A stretch of DNA of 17,184 nucleotides, taken from contig DHJN01000166.1 of NCBI GenBank assembly GCA_002404345.1, positions 1 to 17,184 on the forward strand. Direction: 5' to 3'. Position numbers and translations under genes: made by a program. Source of the stretch: Actinobacteria bacterium UBA4719. GTDB taxonomy: Bacteria; Actinomycetota; Actinomycetes; Actinomycetales; Dermatophilaceae. Below are positions 8,201 through 14,365 of the stretch, piece by piece. How positions within the stretch are numbered: position 1 is the stretch's first letter; each line of letters opens with the position of its first letter. The notes under the pieces are model-generated. The model was not told the origin of the DNA. It did not search any database and saw only the letters and a program-made list of their open reading frames with translations.

Positions 8201-10274
8201 CGCCCAGTCCTACGGGTTCTGGCTCGACGACGCGTTCGCCTCGGGAGGTTCGGCCGGCTACGACCACAAGGCCATGGGCATCACGGCTCGCGGGGCGTGG
8301 GAGTCGGTCAAGCGGCACTTCCGCGAGATCGGGGTGAACACCCAGACGACGGATTTCACTGCGGTTGGCGTCGGCGACATGACTGGTGACGTGTTCGGAA
8401 ACGGCATGCTGCTCTCCGAGCACATCCGTCTGGTCGCCGCATTCGACCATCGCCACATCTTCCTGGACCCGAATCCGGTTGCAGCCACATCGTTCCTGGA
8501 GCGCAAGCGGCTGTTCGAGCTGCCCCGATCCTCGTGGGTGGACTACGACAGCACTCTGATCAGCGAGGGTGGGGCCGTCATCGCGAGGTCGGCCAAGTCG
8601 GTGCCGATCAGTGGGCAGGTCGGCGTGGCCTTGGGTCTGCCCGAGGGCACCACGGCGATGACACCCGCTCAGCTGATGAAAGCCATCCTGGCGGCGCCGG
8701 TCGACCTGCTCTGGAGCGCCGGCATCGGCACCTACGTCAAGGCGTCCTCTGAGGTTCACGCCGAGGTCGGGGACCGCGCCAACGACGCCATCCGCGTCGA
8801 CGGAAAGGAACTGCGTGCCACAGTGGTCGTCGAGGGCGGCAACCTCGGCTGCACCCAGCTCGGACGCATCGAGGCCTCACTGGCGGGCGTGCACATCAAC
8901 ACGGACGCGATCGACAACTCGGCGGGCGTTGACACCTCCGACCACGAGGTCAATATCAAGATTCTGCTGACGGCCATGACCCGAGAAGGCGACATGACGC
9001 TGAAGCAGCGCAACGCGCTGCTGGCGTCGATGACCGACGACATCGCGCGTCAGGTCCTGCGTGACAACTACGAGCAGAACACCCTGCTTGGCAACGCCCG
9101 CGCCCAGGAGCACGCCTTGCTGTCGGTGCATCAGCGCCTCATCCACTGGCTGGAGGAGCGCGGCGACCTTGACCGTGCGCTGGAGTTCCTACCCAGCAAC
9201 AACGAGATCGACCGGCGCCACGAGGCCGGGCTGGGCCTGAAGAGCCCAGAGTTCTCGGTGCTCGTGGCCTATGCCAAGCTCGGGCTCAAGAAGGACCTGC
9301 TTCGCAGTGCGCTGCCGGACGAGCCCTGGTTCCAGGCAACCCTGACCAAGTACTTCCCCAACCCCATCAGGGAGAAGTACCAGGACAAGCTGGCCAGCCA
9401 CCCGCTGCGCCGCGAGATCATCACGAACGCGGTGGTCAACTCGATGGTCAACCGCGGTGGCATGACGTTCGCCTTCCGGGCGTCCGAGGAGACAGGGGCC
9501 ACGGCCGAGCAGGTGACGCGCGCCTTCGTCGTATGCCGCGAGGTGTTCGACATGGTCGGTTACGTTGCCAGCGTCGAGGAGCTGGACAACGTCGTGTCCA
9601 CCGACACGCAGACGGCGCTGTACCTCGAGTTCCGCAGGCTGCTGGACCGGTCCGTGCGCTGGTTCCTGCAGAACCGTCCGTCCACCCTCGACGTCGCTGC
9701 GGAGGTTGAGCGGTTCAGCGCGGTGGTCGCCGAGCTGGGGCCGCAGATGTCCACGCTGTTGCAGGGCGCCGAACTCAGGCGTCTCGACCGTCGCACCCAG
9801 GAGCTCGAGCAGCTGGGCGCGCCCACGGAGCTGGCAACTCGGGCGGCGAGCCTGCTGGACCAGTTCTCGTTGCTGGACATTGTGGAGATCAGCGTCGACA
9901 CCGAGCGTGAGTCTGCCGAGGTCGCGCCCGTCTACTTCGCCACCTCGGAGCAGTTCGGCATCGATGTGATGCTCAACCGGGTGACCAAGCTGCCGCGAGA
10001 CGACCGTTGGGATGCGCTGGCTCGCGGCGCGTTGCGGTACGACCTGTATGCCGTGCTGGAGTCCCTCACCACGGCGGTGCTGGACAGCAGCGCGTCAGGC
10101 ATGGCTCCCAAGGACCGCATCGCGGCGTGGTCCGAGGCCAACGCCGAGTCTCTTTCCCGGGCCAATGCGGCGCTCTCCGGGATCCAGCGGCTGGAGAACC
10201 CCGGGATCTCGGCCCTCTCGGTGGCTCTGCGCATCTTGCGTGGAGTGATCCGCAGCGGGTCCGCCACCACCTGA
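5256..10274 (+). CDS. gdh: NAD-specific glutamate dehydrogenase, large (180-kDa) type
   Basis: Catalyses oxidative deamination of glutamate to 2-oxoglutarate and ammonia with NAD+, a mainly catabolic route. The 1672 residues fit the large-type family. A long N-terminal regulatory half (ACT-like and helical modules, about 1-780) is followed by the catalytic core: GLRWSDRREDFRTEVLGL (about 869), KNAVIVPTGSKGGFF (about 893) with the Lys-Gly-Gly substrate site, GVGDMTGDVFGNG (about 1038) in the NAD region, and VVVEGGNLGCTQ. A helical C-terminal region closes the protein. ATG 5256 has AAGGA at 5243-5247, eight bases upstream. An odd Ser/Ala/Pro/Val insert of period five (791-815) sits just before the core. 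The 5-kb frame is unbroken. pdtaS follows 81 bases downstream. Confidence 0.95.
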   Translation: MSASLEQSRSQVIHSAAERVRAGGESVEPFLRRYYRHTATEDLLARGAEDLLGAALSQKEIAQSRPVGTANVRVFTPTVEEQGWSCGHTVIEIVTDDMQFLVDSVIAELSRQDRTVHLVVHPQLVVRRDAVGDLQEILDVDSLAGADALGGAEFGAGVESWMHVEIDRQSSDVDQQALTDGLRRVLSDVREAVEDWPRMQEQCLQIAAGLEADPPKGVDAEEIDQTRRLLLWLAESHFTFLGYREYSLQRQDGEDFLLALPGTGLGLLRYDQPHSGSFGRLSLEGRSKAREPHLLIITKANSRATVHRSTYLDYVGIKVFDADGEVTGEKRFLGLFTASAYTESVLRVPIIDTKVHKVLAASGFSADSHSGKDLLEVLETYPRDELFQTTADELYDISTTVLYLQERRKSQLFVRADEYGRFVSCLIYIPRDRYTTAVRLKMEAILRSAFHGASVDYTTRVSESVLARLHFVVRVAPGKAIPAVDEQDLQQRLIEATRTWDEDLSEVARSEYGEESGARLIGLYGKAFPEAYKEDFSPRVGVADLRQFELLDSDDATRLNLYHEPGSPPAERRFKLYRRGRLSLTAVLPLFTHFGVEVVDEHPYQIDRADGVTVHVYDFGLKGSGPNAWVGSHREGLRELFQSAFAAVWEGRAESDGFNALVLGGELTWRQVVILRAVAKYLRQTGSTFSQEYVEAALVSNVHVAAQLVLLFETRLDPAHPAAKAGLAGADDGAREAAETALVAAITGALENVASLDHDRIIRAFLGVIQATVRTNYYQRVDGAGGPSSASSVSAPSVSAPSASAAAASAAAASAAVAVDASYKSYVSFKLDPLKVPDLPAPRPMFEIWVYSPRVEGVHLRFGQVARGGLRWSDRREDFRTEVLGLGKAQMVKNAVIVPTGSKGGFFAKALPDPGVDRDAWLAEGIASYKLFISGLLDVTDNRIGTKVIAPDAVVRHDGDDTYLVVAADKGTATFSDIANGVAQSYGFWLDDAFASGGSAGYDHKAMGITARGAWESVKRHFREIGVNTQTTDFTAVGVGDMTGDVFGNGMLLSEHIRLVAAFDHRHIFLDPNPVAATSFLERKRLFELPRSSWVDYDSTLISEGGAVIARSAKSVPISGQVGVALGLPEGTTAMTPAQLMKAILAAPVDLLWSAGIGTYVKASSEVHAEVGDRANDAIRVDGKELRATVVVEGGNLGCTQLGRIEASLAGVHINTDAIDNSAGVDTSDHEVNIKILLTAMTREGDMTLKQRNALLASMTDDIARQVLRDNYEQNTLLGNARAQEHALLSVHQRLIHWLEERGDLDRALEFLPSNNEIDRRHEAGLGLKSPEFSVLVAYAKLGLKKDLLRSALPDEPWFQATLTKYFPNPIREKYQDKLASHPLRREIITNAVVNSMVNRGGMTFAFRASEETGATAEQVTRAFVVCREVFDMVGYVASVEELDNVVSTDTQTALYLEFRRLLDRSVRWFLQNRPSTLDVAAEVERFSAVVAELGPQMSTLLQGAELRRLDRRTQELEQLGAPTELATRAASLLDQFSLLDIVEISVDTERESAEVAPVYFATSEQFGIDVMLNRVTKLPRDDRWDALARGALRYDLYAVLESLTTAVLDSSASGMAPKDRIAAWSEANAESLSRANAALSGIQRLENPGISALSVALRILRGVIRSGSATT
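7626..7700 (+). repeat. in-frame 15-bp tandem array (5 units) inside gdh
   Basis: Five successive 15-base units encode SSVSA, PSVSA, PSASA, AAASA, AAASA. Neighbouring units are identical or differ by a few bases, and units four and five are identical (GCGGCTGCCTCTGCC). The period keeps the reading frame. The encoded linker lies between TNYYQ and the YVSFKLDP strand that opens the catalytic domain; family members usually have a short loop there. Confidence 0.9.
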
Positions 10275-10342
10275 TCCGGGGTGACAGGGCAGGGACGAGT
10301 CGCCAGTGAGCCTACGGGTGACTCATCCTCACGGCGCCGGAC

Positions 10343-10348
10343 TACGCT
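10343..10348 (+). promoter_or_regulatory. candidate -10 element of a leaderless pdtaS promoter
   Basis: TACGCT fits the actinobacterial TANNNT -10 pattern and is followed by seven bases and then the GTG start at 10356. A transcript beginning at or next to GTG would be leaderless, in line with the lack of any Shine-Dalgarno sequence. A weak -35 (GTGACT, 10318-10323) lies 19 bases upstream. Confidence 0.4.
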
Positions 10349-10355
10349 CGGCGCT

Positions 10356-11864
10356 GTGTCGACCCTCAACGATGTGCTGCGCGAGCAGACCGATCTGGAT
10401 GCAGCCGATGTCGAGTGGCTGCATCTGCTCCTCGGCGACTGGCAGCTGCTTTCGGACCTGTCCTTCGCGGACCTGGTCCTGTGGGTTCCGGCGGCCGCAG
10501 GTGGGTGGTATGCGGCAGCCCACATCCGACCCACCACCGGGCCCATGGTCTTCTTCGACGACCTCGTGGGCCAGCGCCTCGCCCGGGGACGTCGCCCGCT
10601 GCTGGACCAGGCCTTCAGCGAGCTGCGGATCGTGCGAGGACGCGACCCCGAATGGCGTGACGACATGCCAATTCGCGAGGAAGCCATCCCCGTGGTGAGC
10701 GCCGGACGCGCTCTGGCCGTGCTCACCCGGCATACCAACCTGGCAACTCTGCGCACCCCGAGCCGCCTTGAGCTCACGTATCTGGCGACTGCGGACGCGC
10801 TCGCGCGGATGATCGCGGCGGGGGAGTTCCCGACGCTGGGTGCCCCCACGGGACAACGTCGGGGCGCGCCCAGGGTCGGCGACGGCGTGATCCGCCTGGA
10901 CGCCGACGGGACTGTCAACTACGCGAGCCCCAACGCAGTCTCGGCCATCCATCGCCTGGGGCATGTGGGTGATGTCGTCGGGACCTCGCTGGCCCGGATC
11001 ATCACCGAGGTCCTGCGCGAGGAAGAACCCGTGGACGAGAGACTGGCGCTGGTCGTGACCGGGCGGGCGCCGTGGCGTACCGAGGTCGAGTCGCGCGCCG
11101 CAAGCGTGTCCCTGCGCGCGATCCCGCTGACCGAGGCAGGTCAGCGCACGGGCGCGATCCTGCTCCTGCGTGACGTCAGCGAGCTGCGCCGGCGGGAGCG
11201 CGAGCTGCTGACCAAGGACGCGACCATCCGGGAGATCCACCATCGCGTCAAGAACAACCTGCAGACGGTGGCGGCGCTGCTCCGGATGCAGTCGCGCAGG
11301 CTTCCAGACAACGAGGCCCGCGCCGCGCTCGATGAGGCGGTACGCCGGGTGGGCACCATTGCGCTGGTCCACGAGACCCTGAGTCGGGGTTTTGACGAGA
11401 CGGTGGACTTCGACGAGATCGTGGCACGAGGGCTGGCTGCCGTGGTCGAGGTCGCCACCCGTGACGTGCCGGTGCGGGCCGAACGAAGCGGGTCCTTTGG
11501 TCGGTTGCGGGCCGAGGATGCCACGGCCCTGGCCATGGTGGTCACCGAGCTGGTGCACAACGCGATCGAGCACGGGCTGGCCAGTGCCGGGGGAGTTGTC
11601 CGCGTTCGTGCGGTGCGCAGCCGTGACAAGCACGACGAGCTCCTGACCGTGACGGTCACCGATGACGGGTCGGGCCTGCCGGACGACTTCGACCCGGCCG
11701 TGTCCGGTCTGGGCACCCAGATCGTCACCTCGTTGGTTCAGGACCTGCGCGGGCGGATCACCTGGGGCAGCGCAAAGCCGCGCGGAACCATGGTGCGGTT
11801 CGTCGCGCGGCTTCGGTCGGTCAAATCTGTCGAATCCACGAGTCCAACCAAGGACACGATGTAG
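10356..11864 (+). CDS. pdtaS: PdtaS-type sensor histidine kinase (HisKA_2 family)
   Basis: A cytosolic two-component sensor kinase; in mycobacteria PdtaS phosphorylates the ANTAR-type RNA-binding regulator PdtaR. From GTG 10356 it has 502 residues, almost the same as the mycobacterial protein. Order: GAF-like N-terminal domain (about 1-160, opening VSTLNDVLREQTDLDAADVE), PAS-like domain (about 185-275), HisKA_2 dimerisation helix with EIHHRVKNNLQT (His295/296), and an ATPase domain with N-box ELVHNAIEHG (Asn402) and DDGSGLP (436-442). No membrane helices. GTG 10356 is chosen over the upstream GTG 10281 because homology starts there and a TANNNT element sits seven bases before it. The stop is one base from the stop of convergent whiB1. 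PdtaR is not in the window. Confidence 0.93.
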   Translation: MSTLNDVLREQTDLDAADVEWLHLLLGDWQLLSDLSFADLVLWVPAAAGGWYAAAHIRPTTGPMVFFDDLVGQRLARGRRPLLDQAFSELRIVRGRDPEWRDDMPIREEAIPVVSAGRALAVLTRHTNLATLRTPSRLELTYLATADALARMIAAGEFPTLGAPTGQRRGAPRVGDGVIRLDADGTVNYASPNAVSAIHRLGHVGDVVGTSLARIITEVLREEEPVDERLALVVTGRAPWRTEVESRAASVSLRAIPLTEAGQRTGAILLLRDVSELRRRERELLTKDATIREIHHRVKNNLQTVAALLRMQSRRLPDNEARAALDEAVRRVGTIALVHETLSRGFDETVDFDEIVARGLAAVVEVATRDVPVRAERSGSFGRLRAEDATALAMVVTELVHNAIEHGLASAGGVVRVRAVRSRDKHDELLTVTVTDDGSGLPDDFDPAVSGLGTQIVTSLVQDLRGRITWGSAKPRGTMVRFVARLRSVKSVESTSPTKDTM

Positions 11865-11865
11865 C

Positions 11866-12114
11866 TCAGCCGGCGCGTCGGGCCCGGGCATTGCGGCGTT
11901 TGAGGGCACGCCGTTCGTCTTCGGACAACCCGCCCCAGACCCCGGCGTCCTGGCCGGACTCGATAGCCCATTTCAGGCAGGTCTCAATGACCTCGCAGCG
12001 ACGGCAGACGGCCTTCGCCTCTTCGATCTGGAGCAGCGCGGGCCCGGTGTTCCCGATCGGGAAAAACAGCTCCGGGTCCTCGTCCAGGCAGGCAGCGCGG
12101 TTGCGCCAAGTCAT
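11866..12114 (-). CDS. whiB1: WhiB1-type iron-sulfur transcriptional regulator
   Basis: 82 residues. The four [4Fe-4S] cysteines are Cys9, Cys37, Cys40 and Cys46, in the C-x27-C-x2-C-x5-C spacing of WhiB1, followed by the GVWGG turn (58-62) and a basic tail (RRALKRRNARARR). WhiB1 proteins bind the primary sigma factor and respond to nitric oxide through the cluster. AAGGAG lies ten bases before ATG 12114. The pdtaS-whiB1 pairing matches the known mycobacterial neighbourhood, where Rv3220c is next to Rv3219. Upstream lie direct-repeat arrays and a partial CRP-like site. Confidence 0.95.
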   Translation of the reverse strand: MTWRNRAACLDEDPELFFPIGNTGPALLQIEEAKAVCRRCEVIETCLKWAIESGQDAGVWGGLSEDERRALKRRNARARRAG

Positions 12115-12145
12115 CAGGATCGGGCTCCTTGAATCGAGGTCTTTT

Positions 12146-12182
12146 GGAATCAGTGTGGGGAATCAGTGTTTGGAATCAGTGT
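12146..12182. repeat. 13-bp-period tandem array (GGAATCAGTGT x3)
   Basis: GGAATCAGTGT occurs at 12146-12156, 12159-12169 and 12172-12182, exactly 13 bases apart with a variable 2-base spacer. It sits 32-68 bases upstream of the whiB1 ATG, within its likely leader or promoter. Confidence 0.9.
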
Positions 12183-12184
12183 CT

Positions 12185-12200
12185 TGTGAGTTAGTTCAGG
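12185..12200. promoter_or_regulatory. partial CRP-like site upstream of whiB1
   Basis: TGTGA-N6-TCAGG against the CRP/GlxR consensus TGTGA-N6-TCACA: eight of ten positions match. Its centre is about 78 bases upstream of the whiB1 start codon. In M. tuberculosis whiB1 is a known target of the CRP homologue Rv3676, which makes the position suggestive. Confidence 0.35.
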
Positions 12201-12208
12201 CGGCGCAT

Positions 12209-12253
12209 CGGTCAGTGTCACGGCGGTCAGTGTCATGGGGGTCGGGGTCACGG
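12209..12253. repeat. 15-bp-period tandem array (CGGTCAGTGTCACGG-like, 3 units)
   Basis: Units at 12209-12223 and 12224-12238 differ at one base; a third, diverged unit covers 12239-12253. The first two contain the same TCAGTGT core as the neighbouring 13-bp array. Confidence 0.8.
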
Positions 12254-12437
12254 TCGGGCAGGGGCCATAAGTGAAGGCGTGAGAATCGTACTCAATAACG
12301 GTCGTGGGCGCGCGTTCGACACCGCGGAGCGGGACGGGTATGCACCCTGGTCAACGTCGTTGCTGACCCCGGTGTTCCAAGCCTCACAGATCCGATCATG
12401 TTCGGACAAGAGATTCCCACGCTTTTCGGGCGCAGCC

Positions 12438-12457
12438 CTTGTGTATTTTGTCACAAG
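12438..12457. promoter_or_regulatory. CRP/GlxR-like palindromic operator
   Basis: The 20-base stretch CTTGTGTATTTTGTCACAAG has perfect six-base inverted arms (CTTGTG/CACAAG). It matches TGTGA-N6-TCACA at nine of ten positions. Its centre lies 72.5 bases upstream of the GTG at 12520, a distance typical of class I activation by CRP-type proteins if transcription starts at that GTG. Confidence 0.6.
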
Positions 12458-12505
12458 CGTCCTGAGCGCCGGATTTGGGGCTCTTCGAGGCTAGGGGCGG
12501 GCCGA

Positions 12506-12511
12506 TAGCCT
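12506..12511 (+). promoter_or_regulatory. candidate -10 element of a leaderless promoter
   Basis: TAGCCT fits TANNNT and is followed by eight bases and then the GTG start at 12520, which has no Shine-Dalgarno sequence. This is the same geometry as at pdtaS. Confidence 0.4.
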
Positions 12512-12519
12512 GAACTGCT

Positions 12520-12975
12520 GTGAGCACTCCCGAGTCGATGCCGCCCGAGCCGACCCCCGCTGACCCGACCGCCAGTGACCCGACCCTCGCTGACCCGACC
12601 CCCCCACAGCACGCCGGCAAGCCAGGCCTGGTCGCCGCGGCGATCATCGGGCTGCAGGCCCTGGGGTGCGTGGTCTTCGCGGTGCTCCTCCTCTTCGCGG
12701 CGCCCAAGAGCGCCAGCCTGAGCCACACCAGTCAGGTGATGTTGAGCGTGTTCACAGTCCTGTTCGCTGTCGGCCTGGGCCTTGTGGCTCGAGGCCTGTT
12801 GCATGGCAAAAGCTGGCCGCGGACGGCCACGGTTGTCTGGCTCGTGTTGCTCCTGCCCGTGGGTTGGGCCATGGTTCAGGCGGGCCGGGGGTTGGTCGGC
12901 GTGCTGATCCTGGGCAGCGCCGTCGTCGGCATCGGGGCCGTTGGGGCAGAGAGCAGGAGCGCCGCACGACCCTGA
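12520..12975 (+). CDS. four-helix integral membrane protein, hypothetical
   Basis: 151 residues from a GTG start. A Pro/Thr/Asp-rich N-terminal tail of about 35 residues contains three ADPT/SDPT units (residues 14-28, encoded by a 15-base tandem repeat at 12559-12603). Four hydrophobic segments follow at about 36-60, 73-94, 102-122 and 124-143. I recognise no named family; it resembles many small actinobacterial membrane proteins of unknown role. Promoter-like TAGCCT and a CRP/GlxR-like operator lie directly upstream, so cAMP-type control is plausible. It ends 115 bases before the short ORF that precedes pxpA. Confidence 0.75.
   Translation: MSTPESMPPEPTPADPTASDPTLADPTPPQHAGKPGLVAAAIIGLQALGCVVFAVLLLFAAPKSASLSHTSQVMLSVFTVLFAVGLGLVARGLLHGKSWPRTATVVWLVLLLPVGWAMVQAGRGLVGVLILGSAVVGIGAVGAESRSAARP
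12559..12603 (+). repeat. 15-bp tandem repeat (3 units) coding the DPT tail
   Basis: Three 15-base units with the core TGACCCGACC encode ADPTA, SDPTL and ADPTP in the N-terminal tail of the membrane protein. The units differ only at their edges. Confidence 0.85.
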
Positions 12976-13090
12976 GTCCTGCCCGTGATCTGACGCGAGA
13001 GATAACGTGTTCGCGACATCTGGGCGGCCTGCCCGGTATTCTGTACCGTTCTCGCAATGCGTCGAGTCGGCGCCATCACCAGGAGACCCG

Positions 13091-13135
13091 ATGTCAAAGA
13101 TGAGTCCGCCCACCGACGAGCGGGCACGGGGCTGA
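13091..13135 (+). CDS. 14-residue leader ORF, or misframed pxpA N-terminus
   Basis: ATG 13091 has the strong Shine-Dalgarno AGGAGA at 13081-13086 and encodes [14 protein letters not shown] before TGA at 13133-13135. The pxpA GTG follows seven bases later and has only a weak ribosome binding site. Two readings fit: a short leader coupled to pxpA, or the true pxpA N-terminus thrown out of frame by an extra G in the GGGG run at 13127-13130. Removing one G joins ...DERARAELPVSS to the pxpA frame. Confidence 0.35.
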   Translation: MSKMSPPTDERARG

Positions 13136-13142
13136 GCTCCCG

Positions 13143-13859
13143 GTGAGCTCGGCCATCGATCTCAACAGTGATCTCGGCGAGGGGTTCGGCGTCTGGACCC
13201 TCGGCGACGACGAAGCCCTGTTGGGGATCGTCACCAGCGCCAACGTGGCCTGCGGATTCCACGCGGGCGACCCCGACATCCTGCGCCGGGTGTGTGCCCA
13301 GGCGGCCGAGCGTGGAGTGGTCATCGGTGCCCAGGTTGGCTATCACGACCTGGCCGGCTTTGGTCGACGCGCCATCGAGGTTGAACCCCCGAGGCTGACC
13401 AACGACGTCATCTACCAGATCGCGGCCCTGGATGGCTTCGCTCGCGTCGCCGGAACCCACGTGCGATACGTCAAGCCGCATGGGGCGCTGTACAACACGG
13501 CCGTCCATGACACGACGCAAGCAGCCGCGGTCGTCGAGGCGATCCGGCTGTATGACGCGTCGCTACCTGTGCTGGGGCTGCCCGGGTCCGTGCTCCTCAC
13601 CATCGCGCAGGACGTGGGGCTTGGGACCGTCGCCGAAGCCTTCGCGGACCGCGGTTACACACCCGAGAGCACGCTGTGCTGGTCGAGCTTGACGGGCTTG
13701 CCGAGGTACTCGCCCTGGACGGCGCGGTGCGCACAGCGGTCGAGTCCGGGGATGCCGCCTTCGTGGACGTGGTCGACGTCGTGCCCGCCGCCCGGACCCT
13801 GTTGCTGGTGGTTCGCGAGGGCGCCGACCTCGCGCCCGTTCGCGCGGCGTTGCCGGTGA
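13143..13859 (+). pseudogene. pxpA: 5-oxoprolinase subunit A (LamB/YcsF family), C-terminus lost
   Basis: PxpA is the ring-opening subunit of the ATP-dependent 5-oxoprolinase PxpABC (5-oxoproline to glutamate). The first ~178 residues are a good Pxp[45 protein letters not shown], and [14 protein letters not shown]. Family identity stops at about 13675; after it the frame gives an Arg/Pro/Ser-rich tail that is pxpB read out of frame. The normal protein is about 245-250 residues, so about 70 C-terminal residues are missing. The start used is GTG 13143, though the strong ribosome binding site lies before ATG 13091. As written, the product is very likely inactive. Assembly error is the alternative. 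Confidence 0.85.
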
Positions 13860-14365
13860 TGTCCCTACGCACGCCGTCCCCACCCACTCTTTCGCGGCGT
13901 AGCCCTGCCGGCGCACCCGTGGACGGCTCGCGCCAGGACCTGCCGCAGGTCGAGATTCTCGTGCACTACGACGGCCCTGATCTCGACGACGTTGCCGAGC
14001 TCACCGGTCTGTCGCGCCACGAGGTGGTGGCCGCGCACACCCAGACGCCCTGGCTGGTGGCGTTCGCAGGTTTTGCACCGGGGTTCGCCTACCTCACTGG
14101 TGGCGACAGCCGTCTCCAGGTCCCCCGACGCAGTGAGCCGCGCACCTCGGTCCCGGCCGGCTCGGTCGGTCTCGCCGGTGAGTTCAGCGCCGTCTACCCA
14201 CGATCCTCCCCGGGCGGATGGCAGCTGCTGGGACACACCGACGCGATCCTGTGGGACGTCGACCGAGCGCCACCCGCGCTGCTCCAGCCCGGTTCGGTGG
14301 TCCGATTCGTGGACCGGGACGTGGACCGGGACGCCGATGCCGATGCCGGCGATGCCTCCCGATGA
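13676..14365 (+). CDS. pxpB: 5-oxoprolinase subunit B, 5'-truncated at the pxpA junction
   Basis: PxpB (KipI-like) works with PxpC to phosphorylate 5-oxoproline. The ORF from GTG 13676 has 229 residues: an N-terminal domain ([26 protein letters not shown]), a Pro/Ser/Arg linker (about 65-85), and a cyclophilin-like domain with GFAPGFAYL (from 132), [10 protein letters not shown] and [15 protein letters not shown]. Family similarity extends a few codons upstream in this frame (EHAVLVEL), which suggests that the native start and about ten residues were lost in the same event that truncated pxpA. The 3' end carries a GTGGACCGGGAC duplication (14309-14332). It overlaps pxpC by four bases (ATGA). 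Confidence 0.85.
   Translation: MLVELDGLAEVLALDGAVRTAVESGDAAFVDVVDVVPAARTLLLVVREGADLAPVRAALPVMSLRTPSPPTLSRRSPAGAPVDGSRQDLPQVEILVHYDGPDLDDVAELTGLSRHEVVAAHTQTPWLVAFAGFAPGFAYLTGGDSRLQVPRRSEPRTSVPAGSVGLAGEFSAVYPRSSPGGWQLLGHTDAILWDVDRAPPALLQPGSVVRFVDRDVDRDADADAGDASR
14309..14332 (+). repeat. 12-bp exact tandem duplication in pxpB 3' end
   Basis: GTGGACCGGGAC at 14309-14320 is repeated at 14321-14332, coding VDRD-VDRD near the C-terminus of PxpB. It is followed by short GCCGAT repeats. Confidence 0.9.

Larger units (their letters stand above)
12115..12519. other. 405-bp regulatory intergenic region between whiB1 and a membrane protein gene
   Basis: A divergent intergenic region with two direct-repeat arrays near whiB1, a partial CRP-like site, a good CRP/GlxR-like palindrome near the membrane protein gene, and a leaderless-type -10. 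Short ORFs exist on both strands between 12248 and 12494, but none has a convincing start or family pattern. AT content rises locally around 12441-12451, as expected for a regulatory site. Confidence 0.55.

Noticed and set aside
12248..12494. Overlapping short ORFs on both strands between whiB1 and the membrane protein gene.
   Set aside because: They have no ribosome site, no recognisable family pattern, and they overlap a clear operator palindrome; they look like chance ORFs.
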